Assembly (NCBI GenBank): GCA_002796835.1
Contig: LUGL01000023.1
Coordinates: 122,656 to 161,438 of the forward strand
Source of the DNA: Elainella saxicola E1
GTDB taxonomy: Bacteria > Cyanobacteriota > Cyanobacteriia > Elainellales > Elainellaceae
Direction: 5' to 3'
DNA: 38,783 nucleotides
In this document: positions 9,660 to 18,368 of the stretch, piece by piece
How the letters are laid out: each line of letters starts with the position of its first letter
Numbering within the stretch: the stretch's first letter is position 1
Program-made: the position numbers and the translations under genes
The notes under the pieces: model-generated
What the model saw: only the letters and a program-made list of their open reading frames with translations
What the model was told of the DNA's origin: nothing
Database searches by the model: none

Positions 9660-11045
9660 TTAAAACTCCTTCAGTCTTTCGGGAAGACAATCCTGACGCA
9701 ACAAATCCTGATAGGTTTCACGTTGCAAAATCAGGTTGGCTTCGCCGTGGTGTACCAAAACAGCAGCAGGTCGGGGCAGCCGATTGTAATTGGAAGCCAT
9801 GCTGTAGTTGTAGGCTCCGGTCGCCATCACCACCAGCACATCGCCTGCTTGAGTTTCGGGCAGGTCTGCTTGTTTAATCACAATGTCTCCTGATTCACAA
9901 TGCTTGCCTGCAACGGCCACTTTTTGTGTCAGGGGTTCCGACATCCGGTTTGCCACCACCGATCGATAAACGGACTGATAGGTGATGGGGCGTGGATTAT
10001 CAGACATACCGCCATCCACCGTAACGTAGGTGCGGATGTTTGGGATCACCTTCTGGTTGCCGATCGTATAGGCGGTGACGCAGGCAGGGCCAATCAGCGA
10101 TCGTCCAGGCTCAGCAATCAGCTTCGGCAGGGCCAAATTCTGCGCCCGACAGGCGGCAACAATACCTTCACAAATCACCTTGGCCCAAGCTTCGATGCTG
10201 GGGGGATCGTCAGATTCGGTATAGCGAATTCCCAGGCCACCCCCAATATCCAATTCCTGAATGGACAACTCATACTGAGCGGCTTTGCTGAGCCATTGCA
10301 CCATTACGCCTGTTAAATCTTGATGGGCTTGCAGCTCAAAAATTTGGGAGCCGATATGGGCATGTAAACCGACACAGTTCAATTGGGGCTGCTGGCTGAC
10401 AAAGGCAAAGACGCTATCAAGCTGATCGGGATCAAAGCCAAACTTGCTGTCAAGGTGGCCCGTGCGAATGTATTCATGGGTATGACATTCAATGCCGGGA
10501 GTTAACCGCAACATGATGCGAATAGGCTGATCGCCTGCTAAAGAAACCAGCGTTCTTAGCTCTAGCCAGTTATCGACCACAATCGTACAGCCAACTTCGA
10601 TCGCCATTTGCAGTTCATCGATCGATTTATTGTTGCCATGAAAATACATGATGTCCGGTTTCACGCCTGCTTGCAAAGCCGTGTATAGTTCGCCACCCGA
10701 AACCACATCAATCCCCAAACCTTCGGAAGCCACCATGGCACAAACGGCCAAACAGTTCCAGGCCTTCGAAGCATAAATCATGAGGGATTCACCCGGATAA
10801 TGCTGCTCAAATGCCTGACGATACTGGCGGCAAGCTGTCCGTAGAGTTTCTTCATCCAAGATGTACAATGGAGTACCAAAGCGCTTCACCAGATCCACGA
10901 CATCGCAACCACCGACCTCAAGATGCTGTTGACTATTGACACGCGCTGTCAGAGGAAGCAAAGACTGATTTGGTGAGGAAATATCTGTTGTGACAGGCAA
11001 GTATTGGCGACCAGAAGCCGCGACTGTCGTAGAGGTCGATACCAT
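9660..11045 (-). CDS. lysA: Diaminopimelate decarboxylase
   Basis: LysA decarboxylates meso-diaminopimelate to L-lysine, the last step of lysine synthesis, with pyridoxal phosphate. The 461-residue sequence shows the fold III alanine-racemase-type barrel with PLP Lys94 in MIYASKAWN, the HAHIGSQIFE strand, the phosphate-binding glycine loop in LDIGGGLGIRY, EPGRSLIG, and the active-site Cys in HCESGD at the C-terminal domain. A roughly 40-residue N-terminal leader before HLEVGGCDVVDLV is the form I associate with cyanobacteria. ATG 11045 is divergent from rimI. The gene competes for meso-DAP with peptidoglycan synthesis, which makes its link to uppS sensible. Confidence 0.97.
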   Translation of the reverse strand: MVSTSTTVAASGRQYLPVTTDISSPNQSLLPLTARVNSQQHLEVGGCDVVDLVKRFGTPLYILDEETLRTACRQYRQAFEQHYPGESLMIYASKAWNCLAVCAMVASEGLGIDVVSGGELYTALQAGVKPDIMYFHGNNKSIDELQMAIEVGCTIVVDNWLELRTLVSLAGDQPIRIMLRLTPGIECHTHEYIRTGHLDSKFGFDPDQLDSVFAFVSQQPQLNCVGLHAHIGSQIFELQAHQDLTGVMVQWLSKAAQYELSIQELDIGGGLGIRYTESDDPPSIEAWAKVICEGIVAACRAQNLALPKLIAEPGRSLIGPACVTAYTIGNQKVIPNIRTYVTVDGGMSDNPRPITYQSVYRSVVANRMSEPLTQKVAVAGKHCESGDIVIKQADLPETQAGDVLVVMATGAYNYSMASNYNRLPRPAAVLVHHGEANLILQRETYQDLLRQDCLPERLKEF

Positions 11046-11170
11046 TCGTGTTTTTGATCCTTGAGAAATTAAGCTGTTGCAGGAACCCTTTAACGCGAGC
11101 GCGCCAGAGGCCCTCTATATTAAAGTGTACAATTGAGGGCTGTTCATCCTAATTTGTTTTTTCGGCTTTT

Positions 11171-11782
11171 GTGAATTTTCTAACGCTACAGCCTTTAACC
11201 TCGGAGCATCTGGCAGAAGCTGTCGCGCTCGATCGACGCTGTTTAGGCGGCTTGTGGACCGAAAGTGGCTATCAGCGAGAAATAGAAAGTCCGAATAGTG
11301 ATTTATTGATCTTGCAGCCCATTGCAACGGATGCGAGTGTTCTTGATGCGGATCAGACTCTCCCGCCCTTGATTGGGCTTGCCTGTGCCTGGTCGATTCT
11401 GGATGAATGTCACATCACGTTGCTTGCCGTTGATCCCCTCTATCGTCATCGGGGTTTTGGCCAACTCTTGCTTTATACCCTGCTTGTGTTGGCATACGAC
11501 CGGGGCCTGGAATGGGCCACTTTAGAGGTGCGAGCCTCGAATCAAACTGCAATTGCTCTCTATCAAAAGTATGGATTTGAATCGGTGGGCAACCGACCAA
11601 AATATTATCCCAATGGAGAAGATGCGCTGATTTTGTGGCGACGGGGACTGCAACGCCCAGAATTTCAAGTTGCTTTAAAGCAATGGCAGAAACAGTTGGG
11701 CGATCGTCTGCAATCACTCAATTATGCTTTAACCCAATTCCCAAACCTGGACTGGAAACCGGTTATCTCAATCCAAATTTGA
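11171..11782 (+). CDS. rimI: GNAT N-acetyltransferase, RimI type
   Basis: A 203-residue GNAT-fold enzyme. The acetyl-CoA loop is VDPLYRHRGFGQLLL, followed by LEVRASNQTAIALYQKYGFESVG, the hallmark of RimI-type ribosomal-protein S18 alanine acetyltransferases, and the NGEDALILWRR end. It would acetylate the N-terminal amine of a protein substrate with acetyl-CoA. The start is GTG 11171 (MNFLTLQPLTSEHLAEAV); no ATG lies near the conserved start. It is about 40 residues longer than E. coli RimI, with a basic C-terminal helix. It diverges from lysA across a 125-base gap. The RimI assignment within GNAT is likely but not certain. Confidence 0.85.
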   Translation: MNFLTLQPLTSEHLAEAVALDRRCLGGLWTESGYQREIESPNSDLLILQPIATDASVLDADQTLPPLIGLACAWSILDECHITLLAVDPLYRHRGFGQLLLYTLLVLAYDRGLEWATLEVRASNQTAIALYQKYGFESVGNRPKYYPNGEDALILWRRGLQRPEFQVALKQWQKQLGDRLQSLNYALTQFPNLDWKPVISIQI

Positions 11783-11940
11783 ACTCGATCTGCAAATTTC
11801 CTCTTGACGTGGGAGAACTTTTTTCGCAAAATTTCCCTTCGGGAGCTTTATTTACGATCCCCAATACTGCATTTTCCTGAACTTCAACAGGCCGTCTCTT
11901 CGGTTGCTTTCGGAAATCCCTACCTGAATCCTGCTGTCCG

Positions 11941-11970
11941 TTGCGAACAGCTTGAGGATTTTCCTATGCT
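11941..11970 (+). promoter_or_regulatory. Possible sigma-70-type promoter of clpC
   Basis: TTGCGA (11941-11946) and TATGCT (11965-11970) are separated by 18 bases, which fits a -35/-10 pair. The clpC start at 12013 follows after about 40 bases. The match is imperfect and the call is tentative. Confidence 0.3.
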
Positions 11971-12012
11971 AAAATCAGCGTACCGGTTCGCACCAGGTGA
12001 TAAAGGAACGCC

Positions 12013-14487
12013 ATGTTTGAACGCTTCACAGAGAAAGCCATTAAGGTGATCATGCTTGCCCAGGAAGAAGCTCGTCGCCTGGGACATAATTTTGTGGGTA
12101 CAGAGCAGATCCTCCTGGGTCTGATTGGAGAAGGGACCGGCGTCGCCGCCAAAGTTCTGAAATCCATGGGTGTCAACTTGAAAGACGCTCGGATTGAGGT
12201 CGAAAAAATTATTGGGCGGGGTTCTGGTTTCGTTGCTGTTGAAATCCCCTTTACTCCCCGTGCCAAGCGTGTGCTAGAGCTTTCCCTGGAGGAAGCTCGT
12301 CAACTGGGACACAACTACATCGGCACCGAACACTTGCTGTTAGGTTTGATTCGTGAAGGTGAAGGGGTCGCTGCCCGCGTCCTCGAAAACCTTGGAGTTG
12401 ACCTTTCGAAGGTGAGAACTCAGGTGATTCGCATGCTGGGTGAAACAGCGGAAGTTTCTGCCGGGGGCAGTCAAGGTCGCACCAAAACTCCCACACTGGA
12501 TGAATTTGGTTCTAACCTGACCCAGATGGCCGCTGAAGGAAAGCTAGATCCTGTTGTGGGTCGGCAAAAGGAAATCGAGCGAGTCATCCAGATCCTGGGT
12601 CGCCGGACAAAAAACAACCCTGTGCTGATTGGGGAACCTGGCGTTGGCAAAACAGCAATTGCTGAAGGGCTAGCTCAGCGTATCTCTAATGGTGATATTC
12701 CCGATATTTTGGAAGATAAGCGGGTTGTCACACTAGATATTGGTCTACTGGTTGCAGGGACCAAATATCGAGGTGAATTTGAAGAACGCTTGAAAAAGAT
12801 CATGGATGAAATCCGGCAAGCCGGAAACGTCATCCTGGTAATTGATGAGGTTCACACGTTGATTGGTGCGGGTGCTGCTGAAGGGGCGATCGATGCTGCC
12901 AACATTCTTAAGCCTGCCTTGGCTCGAGGCGAACTTCAATGTATTGGTGCCACCACGCTGGATGAATACCGCAAACATATTGAACGGGATGCTGCACTAG
13001 AGCGTCGTTTCCAGCCCGTCATGGTAGGCGAACCAACCGTGACAGAAACCATCGAAATTCTGCATGGTTTGCGCGATCGCTATGAACAGCACCACAAGCT
13101 GAAAATTTCGGACGAAGCACTGGAGGCGGCTGCAAAACTGTCCGATCGCTATATTTCCGATCGTTATCTACCAGACAAAGCGATTGACTTGATCGACGAG
13201 GCGGGTTCTCGCGTCCGTTTGATTAACTCTCAGTTGCCCCCGGCAGCCAAAGAGTTGGATAAAGAGCTGCGTCAGGTCCTGAAAGATAAAGACGATGCAG
13301 TCCGCTCTCAAGATTTTGATCGGGCGGGCGAACTGCGCGATCGAGAAATGGAGATCAAGGCGGAAATTCGTTCGATCGCTCAAAACAAGAAAGCAGAAGG
13401 TTCTGAAGGCTCTGAAGATTCCCCAGTCGTTACCGAGGAAGACATTGCTCAAATCGTCGCCTCTTGGACTGGCATCCCGGTCAACAAGCTAACCGAATCC
13501 GAATCCGAGAAGCTGCTGCACATGGAAGACACCTTGCATCAGCGCATGGTGGGTCAGGATGAAGCCGTTAAAGCGATTTCTCGCGCCATTCGTCGGGCTC
13601 GTGTGGGTCTGAAGAATCCAAATCGACCGATCGCTAGCTTTATCTTCTCCGGTCCAACTGGGGTTGGTAAGACGGAATTGGCGAAATCCTTAGCCGCTTA
13701 CTTCTTCGGTTCTGAAGAAGCCATGATTCGACTTGATATGTCCGAATTCATGGAGCGCCATACGGTTTCCAAGCTGATCGGTTCACCTCCGGGTTATGTG
13801 GGATACAACGAAGGTGGGCAGCTCACAGAAGCAGTACGTCGTCGGCCTTACACGGTAGTGCTGTTCGACGAAATTGAAAAAGCACATCCGGATGTGTTCA
13901 ACATGCTGCTGCAAATCCTGGAAGATGGTCGTTTGACCGATGCCAAGGGCCGCACGGTGGACTTCAAGAACACGTTGCTGATTATGACTTCCAACATCGG
14001 TTCAAAGGTGATCGAAAAAGGTGGCGGCGGTCTGGGCTTCGACTTTGCCGAAAGTGCTGCCGATGCTCAATACACCCGCATCCGATCGCTAGTGAACGAA
14101 GAGCTGAAGCAATACTTCCGCCCAGAGTTCCTTAACCGTCTAGACGAAATCATCGTCTTCCGTCAGCTCAGCAAGGACGAAGTCAAGCACATTGGCGATA
14201 TTCTGCTGAAGGAAGTCTACTCTCGTCTGCAAGAGCAGCACGGTATTACGCTGGAAGTCACCGAGAAGTTCAAGGATCGTCTGGTCGAAGAGGGTTATAA
14301 CCCCAGTTACGGTGCCCGTCCCCTGCGTCGAGCGATTATGCGCTTGCTAGAGGATTCCCTGGCTGAGGAAATTCTCTCAGGCAGAATTAAGACCGGCGAA
14401 ACGGCGATCGTTGATATCGGTGAAGAAGGCCAGGTTCAAGTCCGGGCTGAACAAACCCGTGAATTGTTGCCTCAAGCTGTTGAGTAA
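12013..14487 (+). CDS. clpC: ATP-dependent Clp protease ATPase subunit ClpC
   Basis: ClpC is the Hsp100 unfoldase that feeds substrates to the ClpP/R core, important for protein quality control in cyanobacteria and chloroplasts. The 824-residue protein has two N-terminal Clp_N repeats ([14 protein letters not shown] and [14 protein letters not shown]), a first AAA+ module with Walker [10 protein letters not shown] at about residue 207, a middle UVR domain around residues 430-465 ([20 protein letters not shown]), and a second AAA+ module with GPTGVGKTE at about residue 547. The C-terminal [17 protein letters not shown] is also present. All motifs are intact and the length is normal. It stands as a single gene with its own terminator. 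Confidence 0.98.
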   Translation: MFERFTEKAIKVIMLAQEEARRLGHNFVGTEQILLGLIGEGTGVAAKVLKSMGVNLKDARIEVEKIIGRGSGFVAVEIPFTPRAKRVLELSLEEARQLGHNYIGTEHLLLGLIREGEGVAARVLENLGVDLSKVRTQVIRMLGETAEVSAGGSQGRTKTPTLDEFGSNLTQMAAEGKLDPVVGRQKEIERVIQILGRRTKNNPVLIGEPGVGKTAIAEGLAQRISNGDIPDILEDKRVVTLDIGLLVAGTKYRGEFEERLKKIMDEIRQAGNVILVIDEVHTLIGAGAAEGAIDAANILKPALARGELQCIGATTLDEYRKHIERDAALERRFQPVMVGEPTVTETIEILHGLRDRYEQHHKLKISDEALEAAAKLSDRYISDRYLPDKAIDLIDEAGSRVRLINSQLPPAAKELDKELRQVLKDKDDAVRSQDFDRAGELRDREMEIKAEIRSIAQNKKAEGSEGSEDSPVVTEEDIAQIVASWTGIPVNKLTESESEKLLHMEDTLHQRMVGQDEAVKAISRAIRRARVGLKNPNRPIASFIFSGPTGVGKTELAKSLAAYFFGSEEAMIRLDMSEFMERHTVSKLIGSPPGYVGYNEGGQLTEAVRRRPYTVVLFDEIEKAHPDVFNMLLQILEDGRLTDAKGRTVDFKNTLLIMTSNIGSKVIEKGGGGLGFDFAESAADAQYTRIRSLVNEELKQYFRPEFLNRLDEIIVFRQLSKDEVKHIGDILLKEVYSRLQEQHGITLEVTEKFKDRLVEEGYNPSYGARPLRRAIMRLLEDSLAEEILSGRIKTGETAIVDIGEEGQVQVRAEQTRELLPQAVE

Positions 14488-14517
14488 CGATCGATAAAAA
14501 ACTTCGGTTCTAATAAG

Positions 14518-14552
14518 CGGTGGTTTCTAGGTTTCTGGAAGCCACCGTTTTT
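14518..14552 (+). terminator. Intrinsic terminator of clpC
   Basis: CGGTGG (14518-14523) pairs with CCACCG (14542-14547), extendable inward by weak pairs, and is followed by TTTTT. It begins 31 bases after the clpC stop. Confidence 0.75.
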
Positions 14553-14573
14553 GCTTTTGGGTGTTGGTTGAAC

Positions 14574-14699
14574 CTAAAACTCCAGTTCCACAAACAAATC
14601 AGTAACCGCTAAAGTAAACCCGGGCAGAACTTCCTCTCCATCTAACTGATCGGAGAATTGCGGTACGATCGATTTCTCACCTGCTTTTGCTTGCTTGAC
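14574..14699 (-). pseudogene. C-terminal remnant resembling Uma2/DUF820 protein
   Basis: On the minus strand an open stretch of about 41 codons reads ...GEKSIVPQFSDQLDGEEV, then LPGFTLAVTDLFVELEF and a stop. The pattern LDGE-VLPGF-L-V-DLF resembles the extreme C-terminus of Uma2 family (DUF820) nuclease-like proteins, which are abundant in cyanobacteria. The frame is closed by a stop at the ureE start, there is no start codon, and the catalytic body is absent. I read it as the tail of a lost gene left at a rearrangement junction between clpC and ureE. The family match is by eye on a short sequence and is weak. Confidence 0.3.
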
Positions 14700-14701
14700 T
14701 T

Positions 14702-15187
14702 ATGCCGCTGCATTTAATCAACCGCCTTCCCCCTGATCTGAACACAACTGTAAGTTTTACACTGGCGCTCACTGCTGAAGAACGGACCCGATCGCGTCAC
14801 TACTTTGAAACTGAGCATGAGGGTGTGTATTTGCAATTGCCACGGGGTACAGTCTTACGGCATGGGGATATATTACAGTCCGATCATCCAGAGCATTTAG
14901 TGCGGGTCATTGCCAAACCGGAACCCGTGATGGTCGTCACGGCTACTACACCGCTTCAGCTTTTGCGAGCGGCCTATCATTTAGGCAACCGACATGTGCC
15001 ATTAGAAGTGACTGCTGATTATTTGCGGCTTTCCCCCGATCCAGTCCTCAAAGCAATGTTAGAGCAATTAGGCGTGCAGGTGACTGAAGCGATTTTACCT
15101 TTTGAGCCAGAAGCAGGAGCATATGGCCAGGACTATACTGCTGGTCATCATGCTAATCATCACTCGGAGCACAGCCATCAACATTAG
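14702..15187 (+). CDS. ureE: Urease accessory protein UreE (nickel chaperone)
   Basis: UreE is a cytoplasmic dimeric metallochaperone that gives Ni2+ to the UreF/G/D-urease complex. The 161-residue sequence has the N-terminal peptide-binding domain (LTAEERTRSRHYFET, LPRGTVLRHGDIL) and the metal-binding domain. That domain holds the conserved AAYHLGNRHVPLEV, whose HLGNRH His is the interfacial nickel ligand, and ends in a His-rich tail (seven of the last 15 residues are His) for storing nickel. ATG 14702 is clear. ureF follows after 109 bases in the same direction. Confidence 0.96.
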   Translation: MPLHLINRLPPDLNTTVSFTLALTAEERTRSRHYFETEHEGVYLQLPRGTVLRHGDILQSDHPEHLVRVIAKPEPVMVVTATTPLQLLRAAYHLGNRHVPLEVTADYLRLSPDPVLKAMLEQLGVQVTEAILPFEPEAGAYGQDYTAGHHANHHSEHSHQH

Positions 15188-15296
15188 TAGATCATTAGTA
15201 TGATGACTTCGATGAAGACAAATATGTCTATAAATTATTTCTCTTTAGTGAACCCATAGTAATTGCAATTGAACCAAGACTGGACACTTTATTTTG

Positions 15297-15968
15297 ATGA
15301 ATGCTCGATCGCTCCTTTCTTTGCTGCAACTGGTTAGTCCGGGACTTCCGGTTGGAGCTTACACCTATTCAGAAGGATTAGAAACTCTGGTTCAACAAGA
15401 ACAACTGAAGACTGCTGCCGATCTCCAGCAATGGTTAATGCAGGAATTACAGTATGGTGGCATTCGAGTTGAAGCGGCAATTTTAGTGCGGGCTTATCAA
15501 GCAGCTCTGCAAGCTGATCCGCATCAATTGTCAATCTGGAATCAATGGCTCTCTGCATTCCGAGAAACCGAAGAAATGCGAGAACAAAGTTGGCAAATGG
15601 GTCGATCGCTGAATCGGCTCCTCAAGGAATTACAGCCCCAGTCTCAATCTTTACTAGCGATCTGTGAGCCTTGCAATTTTGCAGTTGCTTTTGCGGTTGC
15701 GGCGGCTTGTTGGCAGATCGATCGCTCCGAAGCAGTATTGGGCTACTTACAGAGCTGGGCCACGAATTTAATCAATGCCGGGGTGCGGCTGATCCCACTT
15801 GGCCAAACTCAAGGACAGCAGATTTTGCTAAATCTTTCCGATCAGCTAGAAAAGACCTGTGCAGAGGCATTCAGCCTTAGTGATGATCAATTGGAATGCT
15901 GTAGCTGGGGTGTTTCGCTCGCCAGCATGAACCATGAAACTCTATATTCTCGATTATTCCGCAGTTGA
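15297..15968 (+). CDS. ureF: Urease accessory protein UreF
   Basis: UreF is the helical GTPase-activating/fidelity factor that bridges UreD (UreH) and UreG in the urease activation complex. The 223-residue sequence opens with the family pattern LLQLVSPGLPVGAYTYSEGLE, then ETEEMREQSWQMGRSL, and ends LASMNHETLYSRLFRS, which matches the conserved C-terminal tail. ATG 15297 is chosen; an in-frame TTG three bases earlier is ignored. It lies between ureE and ureG with gaps of 109 and 84 bases, so the three accessory genes are likely one transcript. Confidence 0.96.
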   Translation: MNARSLLSLLQLVSPGLPVGAYTYSEGLETLVQQEQLKTAADLQQWLMQELQYGGIRVEAAILVRAYQAALQADPHQLSIWNQWLSAFRETEEMREQSWQMGRSLNRLLKELQPQSQSLLAICEPCNFAVAFAVAAACWQIDRSEAVLGYLQSWATNLINAGVRLIPLGQTQGQQILLNLSDQLEKTCAEAFSLSDDQLECCSWGVSLASMNHETLYSRLFRS

Positions 15969-16052
15969 CCACGAGCTGATCGCTACCGGGTTGGACGTGG
16001 TTTACTTTTACAAGTTTGAAATTTTACAGGTTTGAGATTTAGGGAGAGACCA

Positions 16053-16700
16053 ATGCAACCCTTTCGAGTTGGAATTGCTGGACCTGTCGGTTCTGGAAAA
16101 ACGGCTCTGGTTGATGCGCTATGTAAGGCCATGCGCGATCGCTGCAATATCGCCGTAGTGACAAATGATATTTATACCCAGGAGGATGCTCAATTTCTCG
16201 TCCGCAGTCAGGCATTGGAACGCGATCGGATCGTCGGCGTTGAAACAGGCGGCTGTCCTCACACTGCAATTCGAGAAGATGCCTCGATCAACTTAGTGGC
16301 GATCGAAGAATTAGAACGTAAATTCAATCCACTCGACTTGGTGTTTGTCGAAAGCGGCGGAGACAATTTAGCCTCAACCTTCAGTCCCGAACTCGTAGAT
16401 CTAACGATCTATGTGATTGATGTTGCAGCCGGTGACAAGATCCCGCGTAAAGGTGGACCGGGGATCACAAAATCTGATCTATTGGTGATCAACAAAATTG
16501 ACCTTGCGCCGCTTGTGGGAGCCAGTTTGGAGGTGATGGATCGGGATGCGCGTAAAATGCGAGGCGATCGTCCGTTTGTCTTCACCAATCTTAAAACTCA
16601 ACAAAGCCTAGATGTAGTGATCGATTTTATCGATCTCCATAGAGGTAGTGTCCTACCACCAGAAGTCAGAAAATCTACCTTAAGCAACTTAACAATTTGA
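16053..16700 (+). CDS. ureG: Urease accessory GTPase UreG
   Basis: UreG is the SIMIBI-class GTPase that couples GTP hydrolysis to nickel insertion in urease. The 215-residue sequence starts [19 protein letters not shown] (P-loop), followed by [15 protein letters not shown], the nickel-binding Cys-Pro-His in [21 protein letters not shown], and the base-specificity NKID motif. ATG 16053 is preceded by a purine-rich ribosome-binding site (AGGGAGA) and is better than the upstream TTG 16032. The urtA gene starts 113 bases after the stop, from its own predicted NtcA promoter. Confidence 0.98.
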   Translation: MQPFRVGIAGPVGSGKTALVDALCKAMRDRCNIAVVTNDIYTQEDAQFLVRSQALERDRIVGVETGGCPHTAIREDASINLVAIEELERKFNPLDLVFVESGGDNLASTFSPELVDLTIYVIDVAAGDKIPRKGGPGITKSDLLVINKIDLAPLVGASLEVMDRDARKMRGDRPFVFTNLKTQQSLDVVIDFIDLHRGSVLPPEVRKSTLSNLTI

Positions 16701-16716
16701 GAAGAAGGTGCATTCT

Positions 16717-16758
16717 GTAGTCTAGGATACATTTTTTGCTCAAACTCAGCCATACCAT
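16717..16758 (+). promoter_or_regulatory. NtcA-activated (class II) promoter of urtA
   Basis: A perfect NtcA box GTA-N8-TAC lies at 16717-16730. A -10 element of the TAN3T form, TACCAT, lies 22 bases further at 16753-16758. This is the canonical spacing of NtcA class II promoters and predicts a start near 16765. NtcA activation of urea transporter genes under nitrogen limitation is established in cyanobacteria. Confidence 0.85.
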
Positions 16759-16788
16759 CGCTTATGGCGAGATTTGACAAGTATTTAG

Positions 16789-16801
16789 CCTCCGCAGGAG
16801 G
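16789..16801 (+). promoter_or_regulatory. Hairpin enclosing the urtA Shine-Dalgarno
   Basis: CCTCC (16789-16793), a three-base loop GCA, then GGAGG (16797-16801) form a perfect 5-bp hairpin. The 3' arm is the ribosome-binding site of urtA, 12 bases from ATG 16814. If formed in the mRNA, it would limit initiation. A second GGAG overlaps (16800-16803), so partial accessibility may remain. Confidence 0.5.
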
Positions 16802-16813
16802 AGTGAACAATCA

Positions 16814-18154
16814 ATGACAAGGCAATTTGGTCGGCGTAAATTTTTACTCTATGGGTCCGCAACATTAGGGACAAGCATTTTGTTGAAGGCTTGTGCCTCC
16901 AGTACGACATCATCTAGCGGCACCGCATCGCCAGCAGCAGAATCGCCAGCAGCAGAGTCTCCGGCTGCAGCAAGTGGAGATACGATTAAGGTCGGTGTCC
17001 TCCACTCTCTCAGCGGTACAATGGCCATCTCTGAGAAGAGTGTGGTAGATTCCACCATGCTTGCGATCGACGAAATCAACAAGGCAGGTGGTGTCGGCGG
17101 TAAGCAAATCGAAGCGGTTCAGGAAGATGGTGCTTCTGATTGGCCTACCTTTGCTGAAAAAGCGAAGAAATTGATTGAAGAAGATAAGGTCGTGGTCATC
17201 TTCGGCTGCTGGACTTCCGCTAGCCGTAAAGCTGTACTGCCGGTGTTTGAAGAAAAGAATCACATGCTGTTCTACCCGGTGCAGTATGAAGGTCAAGAAT
17301 GTTCGAAGAATATCTTCTACACTGGCGCAGCGCCGAACCAGCAGATCGAGCCTTCTGTGGACTGGCTGCTGAAAGAAAAAGGCAAAGACTTCTACCTGGT
17401 GGGTTCGGACTATGTCTTCCCCCGGACTGCGAACACTATCATCAAAGCGCAACTGCAAGCGAAGGGCGGTAAGACCGTCGGTGAAGATTACCTGCCGCTC
17501 GGCAGCACCGAAGTAACTCCCATCATTGCTAAGATCCGTTCTGCGCTCCCCAACGGCGGTGTGATTTACAACACGCTGAACGGCGACAGCAACGTGGCCT
17601 TCTTCAAACAGTTGCAAGGGGCCGGTCTGACTGCGGATAAATATCCAGTCATGTCAGTCAGTATCGCTGAAGAAGAAGTGAAAGCGATCGGTACAGAATT
17701 CCTCAAGGGGCAATATGCGGCATGGAATTACTTCATGACCGTCGATAGCCCTGAGAACAAGAAGTACGTTGAGGCATTTAAAGCTAAGTATGGAGACGAT
17801 CGGGTGACCAATGACCCGATGGAAGCCGGATACATTTCGGTGAACTTGTGGAAGCAAGCGGTTGAGAAAGCAGGCGATCCTGGCACCCCAACCGATCTGG
17901 AAAAAGTTCGGACTGCCGTTTATGGTCAGGAATTCGCGGCTCCAGAAGGTCCGGTGACCATGAAGCCCAACCACCACATCTCCAAGACGGTGCGGATCGG
18001 TGAAGTCCGAGATGATGGTCTGTTTGAGATCGTTTACGAAACTCCCAAGCCGGTGGATCCAATTCCATGGAACCAATATGTGGCAGAAACCAAAGGCTTC
18101 ACCTGCGATTGGACGAAGACAGGCGTCGATAATCCTGGCAAGTTCAAGAGCTAA
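16814..18154 (+). CDS. urtA: Urea ABC transporter substrate-binding protein UrtA
   Basis: UrtA is the periplasmic, lipid-anchored protein that binds urea (and short amides) for the UrtBCDE importer. The 446-residue sequence starts with a twin-arginine type leader (RRKFLL, Arg7-Arg8) and a lipobox LLKAC with Cys27, then a low-complexity linker made of repeated SPAAE units. The type I periplasmic-binding fold follows ([50 protein letters not shown]). The sequence [10 protein letters not shown] is typical of urea binders within the branched-chain amino acid-binding group. The gene has its own NtcA promoter and ends before a strong terminator, suggesting higher expression than urtBCDE. Confidence 0.97.
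   Translation: MTRQFGRRKFLLYGSATLGTSILLKACASSTTSSSGTASPAAESPAAESPAAASGDTIKVGVLHSLSGTMAISEKSVVDSTMLAIDEINKAGGVGGKQIEAVQEDGASDWPTFAEKAKKLIEEDKVVVIFGCWTSASRKAVLPVFEEKNHMLFYPVQYEGQECSKNIFYTGAAPNQQIEPSVDWLLKEKGKDFYLVGSDYVFPRTANTIIKAQLQAKGGKTVGEDYLPLGSTEVTPIIAKIRSALPNGGVIYNTLNGDSNVAFFKQLQGAGLTADKYPVMSVSIAEEEVKAIGTEFLKGQYAAWNYFMTVDSPENKKYVEAFKAKYGDDRVTNDPMEAGYISVNLWKQAVEKAGDPGTPTDLEKVRTAVYGQEFAAPEGPVTMKPNHHISKTVRIGEVRDDGLFEIVYETPKPVDPIPWNQYVAETKGFTCDWTKTGVDNPGKFKS
16928..16972 (+). repeat. 15-bp tandem repeat in urtA linker
   Basis: Units TCGCCAGCAGCAGAA, TCGCCAGCAGCAGAG and the diverged TCTCCGGCTGCAGCA encode [15 protein letters not shown]. This is the flexible tether between the lipid-modified Cys and the binding domain. 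Number of units could vary between strains. Confidence 0.8.
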
Positions 18155-18193
18155 GTAGCTTTGGTGTGGATCTGAATCGGTCCAACTAAATTC

Positions 18194-18207
18194 GTATCGA
18201 TGAATAC
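18194..18207 (+). promoter_or_regulatory. Second NtcA box, between urtA and urtB
   Basis: GTA (18194-18196), eight bases, TAC (18205-18207): a perfect GTAN8TAC ending 3 bases before the terminator stem. A class II start would fall near 18242. At the expected -10 distance the sequence is AT-rich (TAATTA at 18232-18237) but is not an exact TAN3T. A chance match is possible because this pattern is expected about once per 4 kb. Confidence 0.5.
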
Positions 18208-18209
18208 TG

Positions 18210-18267
18210 TGGGGACAAAATTGTTGAGAAATAATTAAGTGCTGCTCAATAGTTTGTCCCCATTTTT
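18210..18267 (+). terminator. Intrinsic terminator between urtA and urtB
   Basis: TGGGGACAAA (18210-18219) is the exact complement of TTTGTCCCCA (18253-18262), with further inner pairing TTGAG/CTCAA, and is followed by TTTTT. It starts 56 bases after the urtA stop. It should stop most transcription from the urtA promoter before urtB. Confidence 0.85.
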
Positions 18268-18368
18268 GTGTCTGCCTGCATGTAGCAGATTGAGTAAGGG
18301 TTGAAGCTTAAGTTTTTAGCTGATTCACCAGCAGTTTGAGTCTCTCACGGCAGCTGAAGGAGCTTCTC

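Noticed and set aside
16910-17617. 235-codon open frame antisense to urtA
   Set aside because: It lies wholly inside urtA and has no recognisable domain, signal or ribosome-binding site.
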